A stretch of DNA of 64,000 nucleotides from Chloroflexota bacterium (GTDB taxonomy: Bacteria; Chloroflexota; Anaerolineae; Anaerolineales; Villigracilaceae). The translations under genes were made by a program, and so were the position numbers. The stretch covers positions 1 through 64,000 of the forward strand of contig JAIOOU010000015.1 of NCBI GenBank assembly GCA_021414245.1, in the 5' to 3' direction. This document shows positions 41,916-51,485 of this stretch, piece after piece. Below the pieces are notes generated by a model. That model was not told the DNA's origin. It searched no databases and was given only the letters and a program-made list of their open reading frames with translations. Positions within the stretch are counted from its first letter, which is position 1, and every line of letters starts with the position of its first letter.

Positions 41916-43931
41916 TCAGGGCTTACAATATTTCAAATCGATCATTGACTTGATATGATCCTGCACATCTTGCAAGGCACCCAGGGTGCTACAGACCTGC
42001 CGGGCAACATACTTATCTGATCGGATCACGCTAGACAATGGAGCCAGTAAATCTTCATGACCTGTAAGTGCATAAGCCTCAAGAAAGGGAAGCCATTCAA
42101 TCAGATCATTCGGGCGCTCGCCTTCTCTAGACGCTTCCAATCCGAGTTTTACAATCCCTTCCCAATCACCCTGCTGGCGGGCCAGGGATGCCTTTTCGTA
42201 AAAGTAGCACCAGGTATGTTCCGGCTCCTGACCCAACAGGGATTCCGGCACATTCTGAAAAGAGTCATGTATCCTTATATGATCTGGTTCGGAGTGAGAC
42301 CCAATCGTAAAAAACAAGGGGTCTTCATAGGTAGAATATACTGGGGAGTTTCCATCAATCACCTGCACACAGGAGTTCAGACCAGGCTGTGTCAAGATCA
42401 AGATATGACTGGGATCAGGATAGGTCTGCACCAAGGAATACGGGTCCGAAAATTTTTTCCTTTGGCTTAAAACATCGAGCACCGAAGTTCGATCCAGAAG
42501 CATGGCAGAGATACCGGTTTGAAACGGATTGTCTGACGAGCCTTCAGGAAAATATATTTGATTGGCCGGCCCCCAAACAAAAGAGGTCTCCCGAATCCCA
42601 CCGCTGGGATAATGTGCAATAATCGTGGTGCCCGGTTCAAAATTCGGAACACGCCAGCTGACCTGCCACCAGAATGAGCGTATCTCTTCCACCGAATTAG
42701 CGAACCGGGTTGCGTTGGCATAATGCGTAGCCGTTGCGGAAACAAGCAAACATCCAAGGATGGCCATTTGAAGGCGGCGGCTCGACACCCATGAAATCAA
42801 TGCAACAATCAGAATGGCTGCCCCGCCCGCACTCACGAACCCATATCGAGAATATTCCGGGAAAACCACATGACGATTTGCAAGGATCACGAATACAAGA
42901 CCGGCGACCACCCAGGCAGCCCCCACCCAAATTCCCTCCACGGCGAAATCGGGCCGGTCCGATCGTTCTTCAGCCAACCCATTAATCGCGGAAAGGACAG
43001 CATAAACAAGAATCAAAACCAACAAGGATAATCCAAGGGCAATCGCACTTTCCCGCAGCCTTAGATCAAAAGCCATTTGGGAGAGCGGAACGGTCCAGGC
43101 GAGGACGGTTACATTGGCCGCATCCTGCAGAAGATATACCAGCCAGGTCAATATTGTGTGTATCGGATCCGAAACCAGAACCGCAAGTTGTGCTCCCACA
43201 TCTGTAGATTTGCGCTCACCCTCAAAAATGAACAACCGCCAGAATAGAAAGACAAATGGAATAATGGCGTATGGGAGCCAGGATTTAAGCATTCCAAGGA
43301 GACTCTTTCTTCCAATCCCCGTTTCACGCATGAGAATCATCAGGATCAACAAAAAGCGAACGATCTCAAAGCCAATATAATACTCCATCTGCCCAAGATA
43401 GATCCATCCAGACAGGGCCGATCCCAACCATAAAAGGAGACGGGAAATACGGTTGATCTCATAAACCGACTTAATACTCAACCCGATGGAAAAATATGCA
43501 AGCCAGACGCCAACAAAGTGCGATTGAAAATCCACAGGTGTGGGTTGGGAAAGAAAACCGGGGTAAACCAGAAAAAGGAGAGCTGTTAAAAAAGTTCCCT
43601 TTTTATGAGCCGGCCAGACCAGACGCAGCATCCACAGCATTGTGAGTGCCCCGGCCGCACGGAAAAGATACGCACTCAAGGCATAATAGAAAGGGGCTCC
43701 ATGAAATAGCATGTAGAGCGGAATCATGATCAATGCCCGGAGCGGACGGGTGTCAATTACATATAGCTGATTAAGAATTTGGGGGCCGGCCACCCTAGCC
43801 GTATACATTGAATACCAATCGTCGTCATAATAACCGACACTTTTTACATGAGGCAAGTACAACAATGCAGCAATAATAAAAAATAGAATTCCTACAATCC
43901 ATGATTCGTACCGAGAAAAATAAGATTTCAT
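41916..43931 (-). CDS. Large membrane protein with soluble C-terminal domain (GT-C-like)
   Basis: 671 residues. About eleven transmembrane helices in the first 400. The first outside loop has GYYDDDWYSMYTARVAGP, an acidic cluster like that of GT-C enzymes, and VIDTRPLRALIMIPLY. From about 405 a soluble region follows, with a C-terminal helical, TPR-like part (LARQQGDWEGIVKLGLEASREG). Its ATG overlaps the stop of the truncated sulfotransferase (ATGA), so the two are coupled. Likely outside-face sugar transfer; substrate unknown. Confidence 0.72.
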   Translation of the reverse strand: MKSYFSRYESWIVGILFFIIAALLYLPHVKSVGYYDDDWYSMYTARVAGPQILNQLYVIDTRPLRALIMIPLYMLFHGAPFYYALSAYLFRAAGALTMLWMLRLVWPAHKKGTFLTALLFLVYPGFLSQPTPVDFQSHFVGVWLAYFSIGLSIKSVYEINRISRLLLWLGSALSGWIYLGQMEYYIGFEIVRFLLILMILMRETGIGRKSLLGMLKSWLPYAIIPFVFLFWRLFIFEGERKSTDVGAQLAVLVSDPIHTILTWLVYLLQDAANVTVLAWTVPLSQMAFDLRLRESAIALGLSLLVLILVYAVLSAINGLAEERSDRPDFAVEGIWVGAAWVVAGLVFVILANRHVVFPEYSRYGFVSAGGAAILIVALISWVSSRRLQMAILGCLLVSATATHYANATRFANSVEEIRSFWWQVSWRVPNFEPGTTIIAHYPSGGIRETSFVWGPANQIYFPEGSSDNPFQTGISAMLLDRTSVLDVLSQRKKFSDPYSLVQTYPDPSHILILTQPGLNSCVQVIDGNSPVYSTYEDPLFFTIGSHSEPDHIRIHDSFQNVPESLLGQEPEHTWCYFYEKASLARQQGDWEGIVKLGLEASREGERPNDLIEWLPFLEAYALTGHEDLLAPLSSVIRSDKYVARQVCSTLGALQDVQDHIKSMIDLKYCKP

Positions 43932-44323
43932 TGGTTACCTTGAAAATTGATTATTAAAGTGATTTTACCATTTTGCCGCATCTCCATCAATTTCATTAAG
44001 ACGGCCCCCTGATTCCAGCGATTCGATTTGCGCGTCAGCCATTCCTCGGCTTCCGGTGTATTTACCAGTGACTTAAGCAGGGGCTGGCGGGTAAAAAAAT
44101 GCGCCTGATAGTTGCAATGCACCTCGGGGTGCAGGCGGGCCAGGCGCATGAGCAGAGTGGTCCCGGAACGGGCGTGGCCCAAAATAAAGAATTTCTCGCG
44201 CGGGAAGAATTGTTTGATCTCGGCAACCTCCTCCGCTGTGATGGCAGGGATGGAGTTGCGCTTATTTTTTTTAGGGTCGCCCTTGATCAGGATCCTTGCG
44301 GCGGTTTTAAAACGGGACAACAT
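43928..44323 (-). pseudogene. Truncated sulfotransferase, paralogue of 40800
   Basis: 131 residues. Residues 1-106 nearly match the sulfotransferase at 40800-41825, including HARSGTTLLMRL and the stretch up to RKSNRWNQG. After G106 the sequence changes abruptly to an unrelated tail of 25 residues ending NFQGNQ. The 3'-phosphate-binding half is lost, so it cannot be active. The matching DNA (about 44006-44323 and 41508-41825) makes direct repeats that flank the 41916 gene. Confidence 0.85.
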
Positions 44324-44382
44324 GATGATCGAAACTCCAAATCGCTCTATATCCGGGGAGGCATTTCATGCACAGGACAGGA

Positions 44383-44850
44383 TCATTTTACCGGAACACA
44401 TTCCGGCCCGGGTGCCTGGATCAAATCCATTTTGCTGATCAACAGGCTCCCATCATAATCATTCAATTGATACAGCCAGTACGTCGGATTACCGCTGGCA
44501 GAGGCGGGATCCGCGTCTCTAGGATATTTTCTCTCCTCCGCGGCCACCAGGTTGGGTCCGCAGTCATAGAGCGTATAGATGGCCTTCGAATTCCACCAGC
44601 GATCCTCAAAATAGACCAGGTCACAATGGTTGACGGAATTGCATTGTGCATCATTCGAGAGTAAAGCCCACGACCGACCGAGATCATTCAAGACCTGGGC
44701 ATCATTGATCCCGGTGTAAAACTGCTCGACCATGGCAATTGCAGGAGCATTGGACCGATCGGGCTGCGGGGTAGATATCGGCGCAGGGGCACAGGCGGCC
44801 AACAGCGTAAAAACCAACCAGATGGAAGCAATCATTCTTTTTGCGATCAT
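44383..44850 (-). CDS. Small lipoprotein
   Basis: 155 residues, lipobox LLAAC with C20 as the lipidated residue, then a short Pro-rich linker. The mature part has four cysteines (CNSVNHC, YDCGPN, PGPECVP) and a fold resembling small NTF2-like proteins (AMVEQFYTGINDAQ and a long helix at its start); that fold is a guess. AAGG precedes the ATG. Four bases separate it from the 44855 gene. Confidence 0.7.
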   Translation of the reverse strand: MIAKRMIASIWLVFTLLAACAPAPISTPQPDRSNAPAIAMVEQFYTGINDAQVLNDLGRSWALLSNDAQCNSVNHCDLVYFEDRWWNSKAIYTLYDCGPNLVAAEERKYPRDADPASASGNPTYWLYQLNDYDGSLLISKMDLIQAPGPECVPVK

Positions 44851-44854
44851 TGTT

Positions 44855-45304
44855 TTACCTTTTCCAATTCAACATTACCAGTCCCGTCAGGCAGACCAAT
44901 ATCCCCAGGATATTGACCCAGGAGATCCTGTCCTTGAAAACAAGAATGGCGACAGGGACAAGGATCAGGGAAGCCACCACATTGACCAGCACCGCGGCAA
45001 TGCCCAGGTTCCAGCCTGCGCGGTAGGTCAGCAGGAACCCAAATTCGATCCCAACGATGGCAATGGCGAGCAGGAAACTGGCCCAGTTAAGTTTCTTCAC
45101 TTCGAAGGCGAACCCGGCTGGGGCGGGGAAAAGAAGCGTGACAAGGATCGTGATCCCGATTGCAACGGCATACGTCACCACAAGCGAGACCGCGAAATTA
45201 ATGTTCGAAGGGATGCTCCGCGCACTGAAATGATAAAGCGCACTCGAAAGAATGGCCAGCGTGATCGAGAAATAAAAAAGGAACATGTTTTTCCGCCCGG
45301 TCAT
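44855..45304 (-). CDS. EamA/DMT-superfamily half-size membrane protein
   Basis: 149 residues with about five transmembrane helices, the size of one EamA repeat rather than the usual two. It has SARSIPSNINFAVSLVVTYAVA, GFLLTYRAGWNLGIAAVLVN and KDRISWVNILGILVCLTGLVML, the closing helix typical of drug/metabolite transporters. Such half-size proteins act as dimers; some flip lipid-linked sugars (ArnE/F type). In this glycan region a flippase role is possible (inference). Confidence 0.8.
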   Translation of the reverse strand: MTGRKNMFLFYFSITLAILSSALYHFSARSIPSNINFAVSLVVTYAVAIGITILVTLLFPAPAGFAFEVKKLNWASFLLAIAIVGIEFGFLLTYRAGWNLGIAAVLVNVVASLILVPVAILVFKDRISWVNILGILVCLTGLVMLNWKR

Positions 45305-45331
45305 GCCGGTATTCCTATCTTCAGCATTGGA

Positions 45332-45934
45332 TCAATGGACAAAGATCGCCTCAGATTCGATCCAAATGGTGATCGTCTTGGCCGGATCCGTCACACAAAT
45401 AAGGCTATCGCCGGTTTTCGCCACCGATGGCTGCTTGCCGGTCACCCAGGCCCAACCCCAGTAACAACCCGCGAGGACCGTCACTTCCGGTTCATCAAAG
45501 CGGTCCAGATAATAGCTGTAGGTAACACATTCCTTCTTGTCATTGGGCGAATTCATGCCAAAGGACAGGTTGAGCGAACCGCCGGATTTATTGATAAATC
45601 TGACCTTGACCAGCGTTCCCAGGGGTAATACGGGCGGCGGCTGGTCACAGGGACCTGCGGTTGCCGCGGCCGGATTGCCGCCTGTGGTGTTGACGGGAGC
45701 CAGGGTGGGCAGAAAGGTAAATGTGGGTTGGGGTGTTGCTGTGGGAGGCAGAGGCGTGGAAGTGGCCGTGGCAGTCGGCATGGCCGCTGCGGTTTGTGTG
45801 ACGGCCATCCACGCATCCGCAACCGCTGTGCTGGCGATCTGCTCCGCAGTCAGGGTCGGCTCTGGGGCAGGTCCGCAGGCGGACAGGATGATTGCGATAA
45901 GAATTGACAGGACGATCGGATATCTCGTGTTCAT
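45332..45934 (-). CDS. Lipoprotein with Thr-Pro stalk
   Basis: 200 residues, lipobox LSAC with C20. A stalk MPTATATSTPLPPTATPQPT is followed by a beta-rich domain (VKVRFINKSGGSLNLSFG, then YYLDRFDEPEVTVLAGCYWGWAWV) with three to four cysteines. No enzyme motif. GGAGAACAAA precedes the ATG. The mature domain may bind cell-surface partners (inference). Confidence 0.72.
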   Translation of the reverse strand: MNTRYPIVLSILIAIILSACGPAPEPTLTAEQIASTAVADAWMAVTQTAAAMPTATATSTPLPPTATPQPTFTFLPTLAPVNTTGGNPAAATAGPCDQPPPVLPLGTLVKVRFINKSGGSLNLSFGMNSPNDKKECVTYSYYLDRFDEPEVTVLAGCYWGWAWVTGKQPSVAKTGDSLICVTDPAKTITIWIESEAIFVH

Positions 45935-45963
45935 TTTGTTCTCCGTATCCTTATTTTTACCAT

Positions 45964-45992
45964 GAAAAAGAGGACCCGCTGGAAGCGGATCC
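45964..45992 (-). terminator. Terminator after 46002 gene
   Basis: On the minus strand GGATCCGCT-tcc-AGCGGGTCC is followed by TCTTTTTC, 10 bp after the stop. Confidence 0.75.
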
Positions 45993-46001
45993 CCGGCAGT
46001 G

Positions 46002-47447
46002 TTATGAGCCCAGGACCTTTAAAATGAATTCAGCTGTGCGTCTTCCCGCTCCGGCATCCGTGAATGTGATTTCATCTTCGATGAATTTTCGGCGTTGAGC
46101 AGAATCCACTGATTTATCTTTCAAGTACATATTCAACGTATCGCGAAGTTCGGTTTCGTTCATTGCCACCCGCCCGGCTTTGGCATCACGGAAGCGCTTA
46201 TGCGTGGGCCAATTACCGATGTCCTTCAACGAAAGCGAGAATTTCCGCACCTGGTTCCAGCCGCCGGGGGTATCGATGGTTGCGGCGATCATCGGGGTGT
46301 CATGCACAGCCGTCTCCACCAGCATGGTCGAATAGACCGTCACCACCACATCCGAATAGGCCATCATGGAGGATTTCTCGTCCATGTCTTCGCCGCCGTA
46401 GTAGCCAAGCGACCCGCCCAACGCCACAGGCTGAACCACATGCACATGCCGATATTTCTTTTCCAACTCAAAGACCTGCGCGCGTTCGTCGGCGAAGATC
46501 TTTGGCTTGTCCTGAAAGTGACTGGGGTGCAGGCGGATCAACAACTGTGAAGGTTCTGCTAAAGAATCAGAAGAAACCAGTTTCGCCAGCGCTTCGATGT
46601 TCGGGAAGTTCGGCGCAAAGTGGACAAAACTGCTGGCGTACGAGATCAACTTGCGGTTCGGGTCGAGCCCGTGCAGTTTGAAATATTCGTCGCGCGGCAT
46701 AAGCCATTGTTTGCGGAAGTATCCGTCGTATGAAGGGATGCCGCCGATGTTCACATGCTCGGGATTCCAATCTGAACCTTTGACGAGTTCCTCTTTTTGC
46801 AATTCAGACCAACACGTCGCCCACTGCACGTCCGCGCCTGAGATGTTGTAACTCGACGAATTGTCCCAGCCGACGATGACGGTCATGTTCGGGATGCCGC
46901 GTCGGGCGGATTCACGCAGGAGATAACGGTCCATGCGCCAGCCGGGAGTCGAAGCGATGACCATGTCAGGTTGGTATTTGTCGAAGAGGTCAGTGTACAG
47001 GCCCGGGGTCGGAGTGAAGCGGTTCTGCATCCGCACTAATAATTTGCGGGCGAAGGAAAAATTCCGCAGGAGCAGAATCATCAGCGCGGAAGGAATCCAA
47101 ATGCCCAAACGGAATTTCCAGCCGTTCTCCGCCCAGACTTCCCAGATGTGGCTGTCCATGGCTTCGGTGTTGATGCGGCGTGAGCCGCCGACGCGGCGCA
47201 AATAGATGAGCAGGGATTGAAGACGCGGGCTGACCTTTTTGGCGTAGTCATTGGCTTGCTTTAAGCGCAAGCCTTCGAAGCTGAGACCGGGGCGTGCAAA
47301 GCGGGCTGCAATTTTGTCCTTGGTGTCATCGTCGGTGAGGACGACGATCTGGACGCCCGCAGCAAGCAGGGTCTGGACGACGTCGCTTTGCAGGAAGTAG
47401 ATGATTGCCATGCCGTGATCGGCGGAGATGAAGATACGTTTGGTCAT
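46002..47447 (-). CDS. GT-B-type glycosyltransferase, CDP-glycerol/epimerase-like
   Basis: 481 residues. N-terminal Rossmann half starts KRIFISADHGMAIIYFLQSD; the C-terminal half has LIRLHPSHF, a conserved DMDEKSSMMAYSDVVVTVYSTMLVETAVHDTPMI block and RKFIEDEITF near the end. RLHP and VYSTMxVE are the features of CDP-glycerol or capsule glycosyltransferases, as in the 22708 and 62262 proteins. AAGGAATA precedes the ATG. Likely a cytoplasmic enzyme of surface glycan assembly. Confidence 0.78.
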   Translation of the reverse strand: MTKRIFISADHGMAIIYFLQSDVVQTLLAAGVQIVVLTDDDTKDKIAARFARPGLSFEGLRLKQANDYAKKVSPRLQSLLIYLRRVGGSRRINTEAMDSHIWEVWAENGWKFRLGIWIPSALMILLLRNFSFARKLLVRMQNRFTPTPGLYTDLFDKYQPDMVIASTPGWRMDRYLLRESARRGIPNMTVIVGWDNSSSYNISGADVQWATCWSELQKEELVKGSDWNPEHVNIGGIPSYDGYFRKQWLMPRDEYFKLHGLDPNRKLISYASSFVHFAPNFPNIEALAKLVSSDSLAEPSQLLIRLHPSHFQDKPKIFADERAQVFELEKKYRHVHVVQPVALGGSLGYYGGEDMDEKSSMMAYSDVVVTVYSTMLVETAVHDTPMIAATIDTPGGWNQVRKFSLSLKDIGNWPTHKRFRDAKAGRVAMNETELRDTLNMYLKDKSVDSAQRRKFIEDEITFTDAGAGRRTAEFILKVLGS

Positions 47448-47545
47448 TATTCCTTGTTTGAATTAAAAGTCGCCTTGGCAAGACTTGAAATTTGTTGTTG
47501 CTTATCGGGCAAAACACAAATCTTCACGGCAAACGACCAGCAAAT

Positions 47546-48481
47546 TCAGGGAAGTACATAGCCGTTTGAAACAAATGCATCAAATGTTTTTGCGAATTCA
47601 GTGATCGAGACTCCATAAGTTTGTTTAAAAGCACTGTCAAATGACAATGTTCTTATATGAGACCAGAGAATGTCATATTGGTCACCGTATAAACGTTCAA
47701 GCAAAATAAACATTTGCTCTCCTTCGACATACCAGCAGCCTTCGTTATCTCCATCTTGAGGAACATTAACCAGGTGTTCATAGGTGTAAGAACAAACGCC
47801 CAGGGATGGAGTTGTGTCAAGAGGTGTATATCCTAATGCAGCCTCCTGTTTCCTTGCACGCCATTCAGCACCACCTTCTACGACAATGACAGGCAATGGT
47901 TTATTAAATTTTCCTCCCAGCCAGGCAGCCTGTATCAGATGTTGCAACTCATGCGCGAGATCCTTCACCCTTTCACCGACACTCCAATCGGACCCGGGTT
48001 GTATATAAATCACAATCGCGTTATATTTTTCGTAGGCTTTTCCCCGAGCTCCATATTTCCAGCCATTTACCAGGTCCTTCTCGCCCGCAGCAGCTCCGTG
48101 TTCGACCTCCCACTTCACCAAATCAGTTACGTTATCGTACACTTCAACAGAAACTTGACCAAGTGATGCTTCCCTGGGCGCCCACAGCAATACCTGCTCA
48201 AAGGCCGGGTCTAGATCGGTTTGCAGAGACGCTGTGCAGCCATAATAATTTATGGTCGAATCCGGTGCGTTTTTTGCATGAGACACGACATCCACACACG
48301 GCATAGCTGATGGCATCAGAGCAGGCGTAGACGTAGAAGCAATCGTCGGCCATGCAGTGGGATTAGCAGCCTCCATAGGCATTATTGTTTTGGCGGAAGT
48401 CGGTGTCAATCCAACAAGGCCGCTGTCACAGGCAGCGGAAATCATAGAACTCAAGATCAAGACGAAAAGTAATTTTTTCAT
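47546..48481 (-). CDS. Lipoprotein with HExxH metallopeptidase motif
   Basis: 311 residues. Lipobox SAAC places the lipidated Cys at C18; a short Thr/Pro linker follows. HELQH (177-181) gives the zinc-binding HExxH pair and the catalytic Glu, and EGGAEW (202-207) supplies a plausible third ligand Glu about 20 residues on, so it resembles gluzincin peptidases. FDAFVSNGYVLP closes the protein. It would be an outside, membrane-anchored protease or a peptidase-like binder. Substrate unknown. Confidence 0.78.
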   Translation of the reverse strand: MKKLLFVLILSSMISAACDSGLVGLTPTSAKTIMPMEAANPTAWPTIASTSTPALMPSAMPCVDVVSHAKNAPDSTINYYGCTASLQTDLDPAFEQVLLWAPREASLGQVSVEVYDNVTDLVKWEVEHGAAAGEKDLVNGWKYGARGKAYEKYNAIVIYIQPGSDWSVGERVKDLAHELQHLIQAAWLGGKFNKPLPVIVVEGGAEWRARKQEAALGYTPLDTTPSLGVCSYTYEHLVNVPQDGDNEGCWYVEGEQMFILLERLYGDQYDILWSHIRTLSFDSAFKQTYGVSITEFAKTFDAFVSNGYVLP

Positions 48482-48487
48482 GCCTGA

Positions 48488-48570
48488 CTAACCATTCTGG
48501 TAAAAATAATACCGGCCAAATACCTTGTTGTACGCCGCCAGCAATATCTCCCTGATGAAATCCAATCCAA
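48488..48570 (-). pseudogene. 3' remnant of a GT2-type glycosyltransferase
   Basis: The minus strand encodes GLDFIREILLAAYNKVFG, then RYYFYQNG and TAG. This closely matches the C-terminus of the GT2 protein at 50491 (IGFIKKILLAIYNKIFNW, then YYS). No upstream part of such a gene remains in 48570-48718; apart from this remnant I see no gene in 48482-48718. Confidence 0.6.
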
Positions 48571-48718
48571 ATTGGACATATACTGGAAGTCCAATGATAC
48601 CAAAAAGACATGGTGTTTTTTGACCAAGGTCCCGCTTGAATTATAGACCAGGAAATGATACAAAAAAGCAATGCACTTGGCAGTCCGACGATTTTCCACA
48701 TGAAAAAGGAGCCAGAAA

Positions 48719-50413
48719 ATGAAGAAATCCGGTTTTTTCCTTCATCTGACCATCGCCGCGATCATCCTGATCACAACAGTCTCTAGCTGTAAATTTCCGC
48801 CGGGGCCTACACAGTACACCGAATTTTATGTAAGTGTTAAGGGCAGTGATTCTACCGGCAAAGGCACCAAATCCAACCCATGGCGGCACATCCAATATGC
48901 CATTGACCATGCATCGGCGCAGGGCGGCACCACCCTCCGAATCAATTTAATGAAGGGGATCTACCAGGAAAACCTTGTGATCCACAAACCAATGGTGATC
49001 CTGGGTGTGGGAACAGGCAAGGCTACCACCTATCCGGATGATGTGAACTACCCAGTTGAGGAAGTTTCCATCATCTCCAGAAAGGATACCAGCAAGCCCA
49101 GCATCCTGATCGAGAACGCCACTTCCGTTAACTTGCAAACCCTGGTGGTATTCGGGGGCGGGGTCAGGGCAGTGAACACCCGTTTCATCATGTATAACGT
49201 GGAAGTCACCTACTCCCTCGGGCTGTATGCGGTCCAACTCGAGAACGTCTCCATGTTCTATATCGAAAAATCCCAGATCAAAACAGCCATCAACACCAGG
49301 TCAGATTATGGTCTGGATATCATGGCTTCCAGCGGAGACGTTATCAATACCTACCTGGGGGACCTGTTCGACCACACGATCAACGTCAACTCCACCGTAC
49401 TTGGCAGCAAAGCTCCCAACCCCAACAGTCCACTCACTATTCAATCTATTAATATCCGCGATTCTTCCATTGCCGGGTCCAATATTTACTACGCCGACGG
49501 CATCCGCATTCAGGGTCCCAATAATGTGAAGATCATCAACACCAAGATCACCCGCACGCATGCCAACAATGCGGCGGCAAACTCCGGCACGATCTATAAT
49601 CCGCCATACGCGGGCATCTCAGCCGGGGGCTGGCTCACAGAAGCCCAGGGGCATGCGCTGGTTGAGATTGACGGTGTCACCATAGGGGGATTCAATGTGG
49701 GTATTGGTTTGAACCCGGAAGGATACAATGTAAAAGTACAAAATAGTGCCATCTCGGGCATCAAATACGATGTGGAAACCAAATATAACGGTTACAGCGG
49801 CGTCTCCGAACCCATCATTGATTTTGGCGGTGGCCCGCTGGGCAGCGCGGGGAAAAACGATTTCGCGGCAGGGAACCCCTACGCATTCTATAACGACGTT
49901 CCCTATCAGGTTGATGCCTGCTTCAACCAATGGAATGTCGCGATAAACCAGGTTGACGACCTGCGCATCTACGACAAACTGGATGTCGGCACCAAGGGAC
50001 GGGTGAGGTGGAACTGTTCGGCCGACCTCATTTTGATTACCCCTCCCACCAGGTCAGACTTGCCAACCCGAAACACTCCCACGCCGTTTTCATTCAAAAG
50101 ATCTGTCCGTGTGACCCGGGATGCTCTTTGCTTTGTCGGCCCCGGCGAATCCTATGGAGTGATCAGCGCGATCAATGCGGACTTGCAGCTTGAATTGCTC
50201 GGCGTGGGCGCTGGGGGGGATTATTATGTCGTGACGAATCCCTTATATTTGGTCCCTTGTTGGGTGCAGACGAGTTCGGTCGAATTTGATGGGAACCCCG
50301 GTGAGCTGAGCATCATCCCGATCCCAACCCTGACCCCGATCCCTGCGCAGCCGCAAAACCCGGACGAACAACCAATCACTGAAACACCAGGCCCGTCGAG
50401 AACCCGTCCATAA
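48719..50413 (+). CDS. Lipoprotein with parallel beta-helix and SH3-like domain
   Basis: 564 residues. Lipobox VSSC with C24, then a DUF1565-like start (YVSVKGSDSTGKGTKSNPWRHIQYAI) and a right-handed parallel beta-helix (about 60-400) with repeated N-x-(S/T)-type coils. A Pro/Thr linker (about 445-460) and a C-terminal SH3-like domain (RVTRDALCFVGPGESYGVI, about 460-530) follow. A Thr/Pro tail ends the chain. Beta-helix proteins often bind or cleave polysaccharides; no catalytic residues are evident here. AAAAGGAG lies before the ATG. Confidence 0.82.
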   Translation: MKKSGFFLHLTIAAIILITTVSSCKFPPGPTQYTEFYVSVKGSDSTGKGTKSNPWRHIQYAIDHASAQGGTTLRINLMKGIYQENLVIHKPMVILGVGTGKATTYPDDVNYPVEEVSIISRKDTSKPSILIENATSVNLQTLVVFGGGVRAVNTRFIMYNVEVTYSLGLYAVQLENVSMFYIEKSQIKTAINTRSDYGLDIMASSGDVINTYLGDLFDHTINVNSTVLGSKAPNPNSPLTIQSINIRDSSIAGSNIYYADGIRIQGPNNVKIINTKITRTHANNAAANSGTIYNPPYAGISAGGWLTEAQGHALVEIDGVTIGGFNVGIGLNPEGYNVKVQNSAISGIKYDVETKYNGYSGVSEPIIDFGGGPLGSAGKNDFAAGNPYAFYNDVPYQVDACFNQWNVAINQVDDLRIYDKLDVGTKGRVRWNCSADLILITPPTRSDLPTRNTPTPFSFKRSVRVTRDALCFVGPGESYGVISAINADLQLELLGVGAGGDYYVVTNPLYLVPCWVQTSSVEFDGNPGELSIIPIPTLTPIPAQPQNPDEQPITETPGPSRTRP

Positions 50414-50424
50414 ATCCGGAAACA

Positions 50425-50464
50425 GGTCAGGAAGCGGATGGGATCATCCATCCGCTTCCTGACC
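50425..50464. terminator. Bidirectional terminator, 17-bp stem
   Basis: GGTCAGGAAGCGGATGG / CCATCCGCTTCCTGACC with a 6-nt loop between the convergent genes ending at 50413 and 50491. Confidence 0.8.
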
Positions 50465-50490
50465 TTAACACCAATTTACAATTGAAATGT

Positions 50491-51456
50491 TCAGGAATAA
50501 TACCAATTGAAGATCTTGTTATATATCGCCAGCAATATCTTCTTGATAAATCCAATTTCCAACACGCGCTTGCCCAGGGAAACATCTTTCGTCCCCTTCG
50601 GGGACGATGTCTTCCCCACATCCTTTAACTCCCCACGCAAATACCCCAGCGTATTGGACATGTTCATCGCCAGCGGATCGGAGACCATCAGGCGCAACAG
50701 GCCCGCGTCGTTCATGCGCTTGTCCAGCTGTCGGACCTGGCCCATGGGCTTGTCCATGTCAAAGGGCAGGAACTGCTGCAATGTGGATTTGTACGCCGTG
50801 AACTGCCAATGCGACGCGCCAGCGAGCGCGGTCACGCCTTTGTACTGAATACGCCAATCTTTTGTCTCAGCGTATACTTTCTTATTCTCTTCCTCGGTCT
50901 GCCCAAGCGAGAGATTGAATTCCAGGAAGGTTTCCCACGGGATGAATTGACCTTCTTCGAGTTTGGCGTTTGCCCGCGCCCACTTGAGAGTCGATTCGTA
51001 AAACTCCGGCGGCGTACGGAAAGGGCGCGCGGTCACCATGCCGACATTCGGGAAGGTTTCAAGAATTTCCACCGAACGCGAAAGCCAGTTCGGGGAAAAT
51101 AAAACGTCCGCATCGGTATAGGCGATGATCTCGCCCGGCGCGCCGGTCAACATCACATTCCAGGCGCCGCCCTTGCCCATGTTCTTCTCGGAGAGAATCA
51201 AATATTGAATTCGCCCCTCTTCCTTTTCTTTCACCAGGAAATCACGCACTTCGGCGCATGAGCCGTTATCGAAGACCATCAAATCGAATGACAGCCCGGC
51301 GTCCCTGCGCATGGACCCAAGTGAGACCTTCAACACATCGAGGGTCTCGGCGTAGAATCCGCTCAGAAAGGGAATGTAATTAAGCAGTGCTACCGTGATC
51401 CGCTCCGGGCGGGCGACGTCTTTGACGAACTTGGCGGGGTTTTGACCTTTTCGCAT
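50491..51456 (-). CDS. Glycosyltransferase family 2 protein
   Basis: 321 residues, GT-A fold. VFDNGSCAEVRDFL corresponds to the nucleotide-binding region, IIAYTDADVLFSPNWL provides the DxD motif, and GGAWNVMLTGAPGEI lies between them. A short basic C-terminal tail (FIKKILLAIYNKIFNWYYS) may attach it to the membrane. Probably transfers a sugar from a nucleotide donor during polysaccharide assembly. A remnant with the same tail lies at 48488. Confidence 0.88.
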   Translation of the reverse strand: MRKGQNPAKFVKDVARPERITVALLNYIPFLSGFYAETLDVLKVSLGSMRRDAGLSFDLMVFDNGSCAEVRDFLVKEKEEGRIQYLILSEKNMGKGGAWNVMLTGAPGEIIAYTDADVLFSPNWLSRSVEILETFPNVGMVTARPFRTPPEFYESTLKWARANAKLEEGQFIPWETFLEFNLSLGQTEEENKKVYAETKDWRIQYKGVTALAGASHWQFTAYKSTLQQFLPFDMDKPMGQVRQLDKRMNDAGLLRLMVSDPLAMNMSNTLGYLRGELKDVGKTSSPKGTKDVSLGKRVLEIGFIKKILLAIYNKIFNWYYS

Positions 51457-51485
51457 GTAACGATTTCCGATTTATGATTTTGGAT

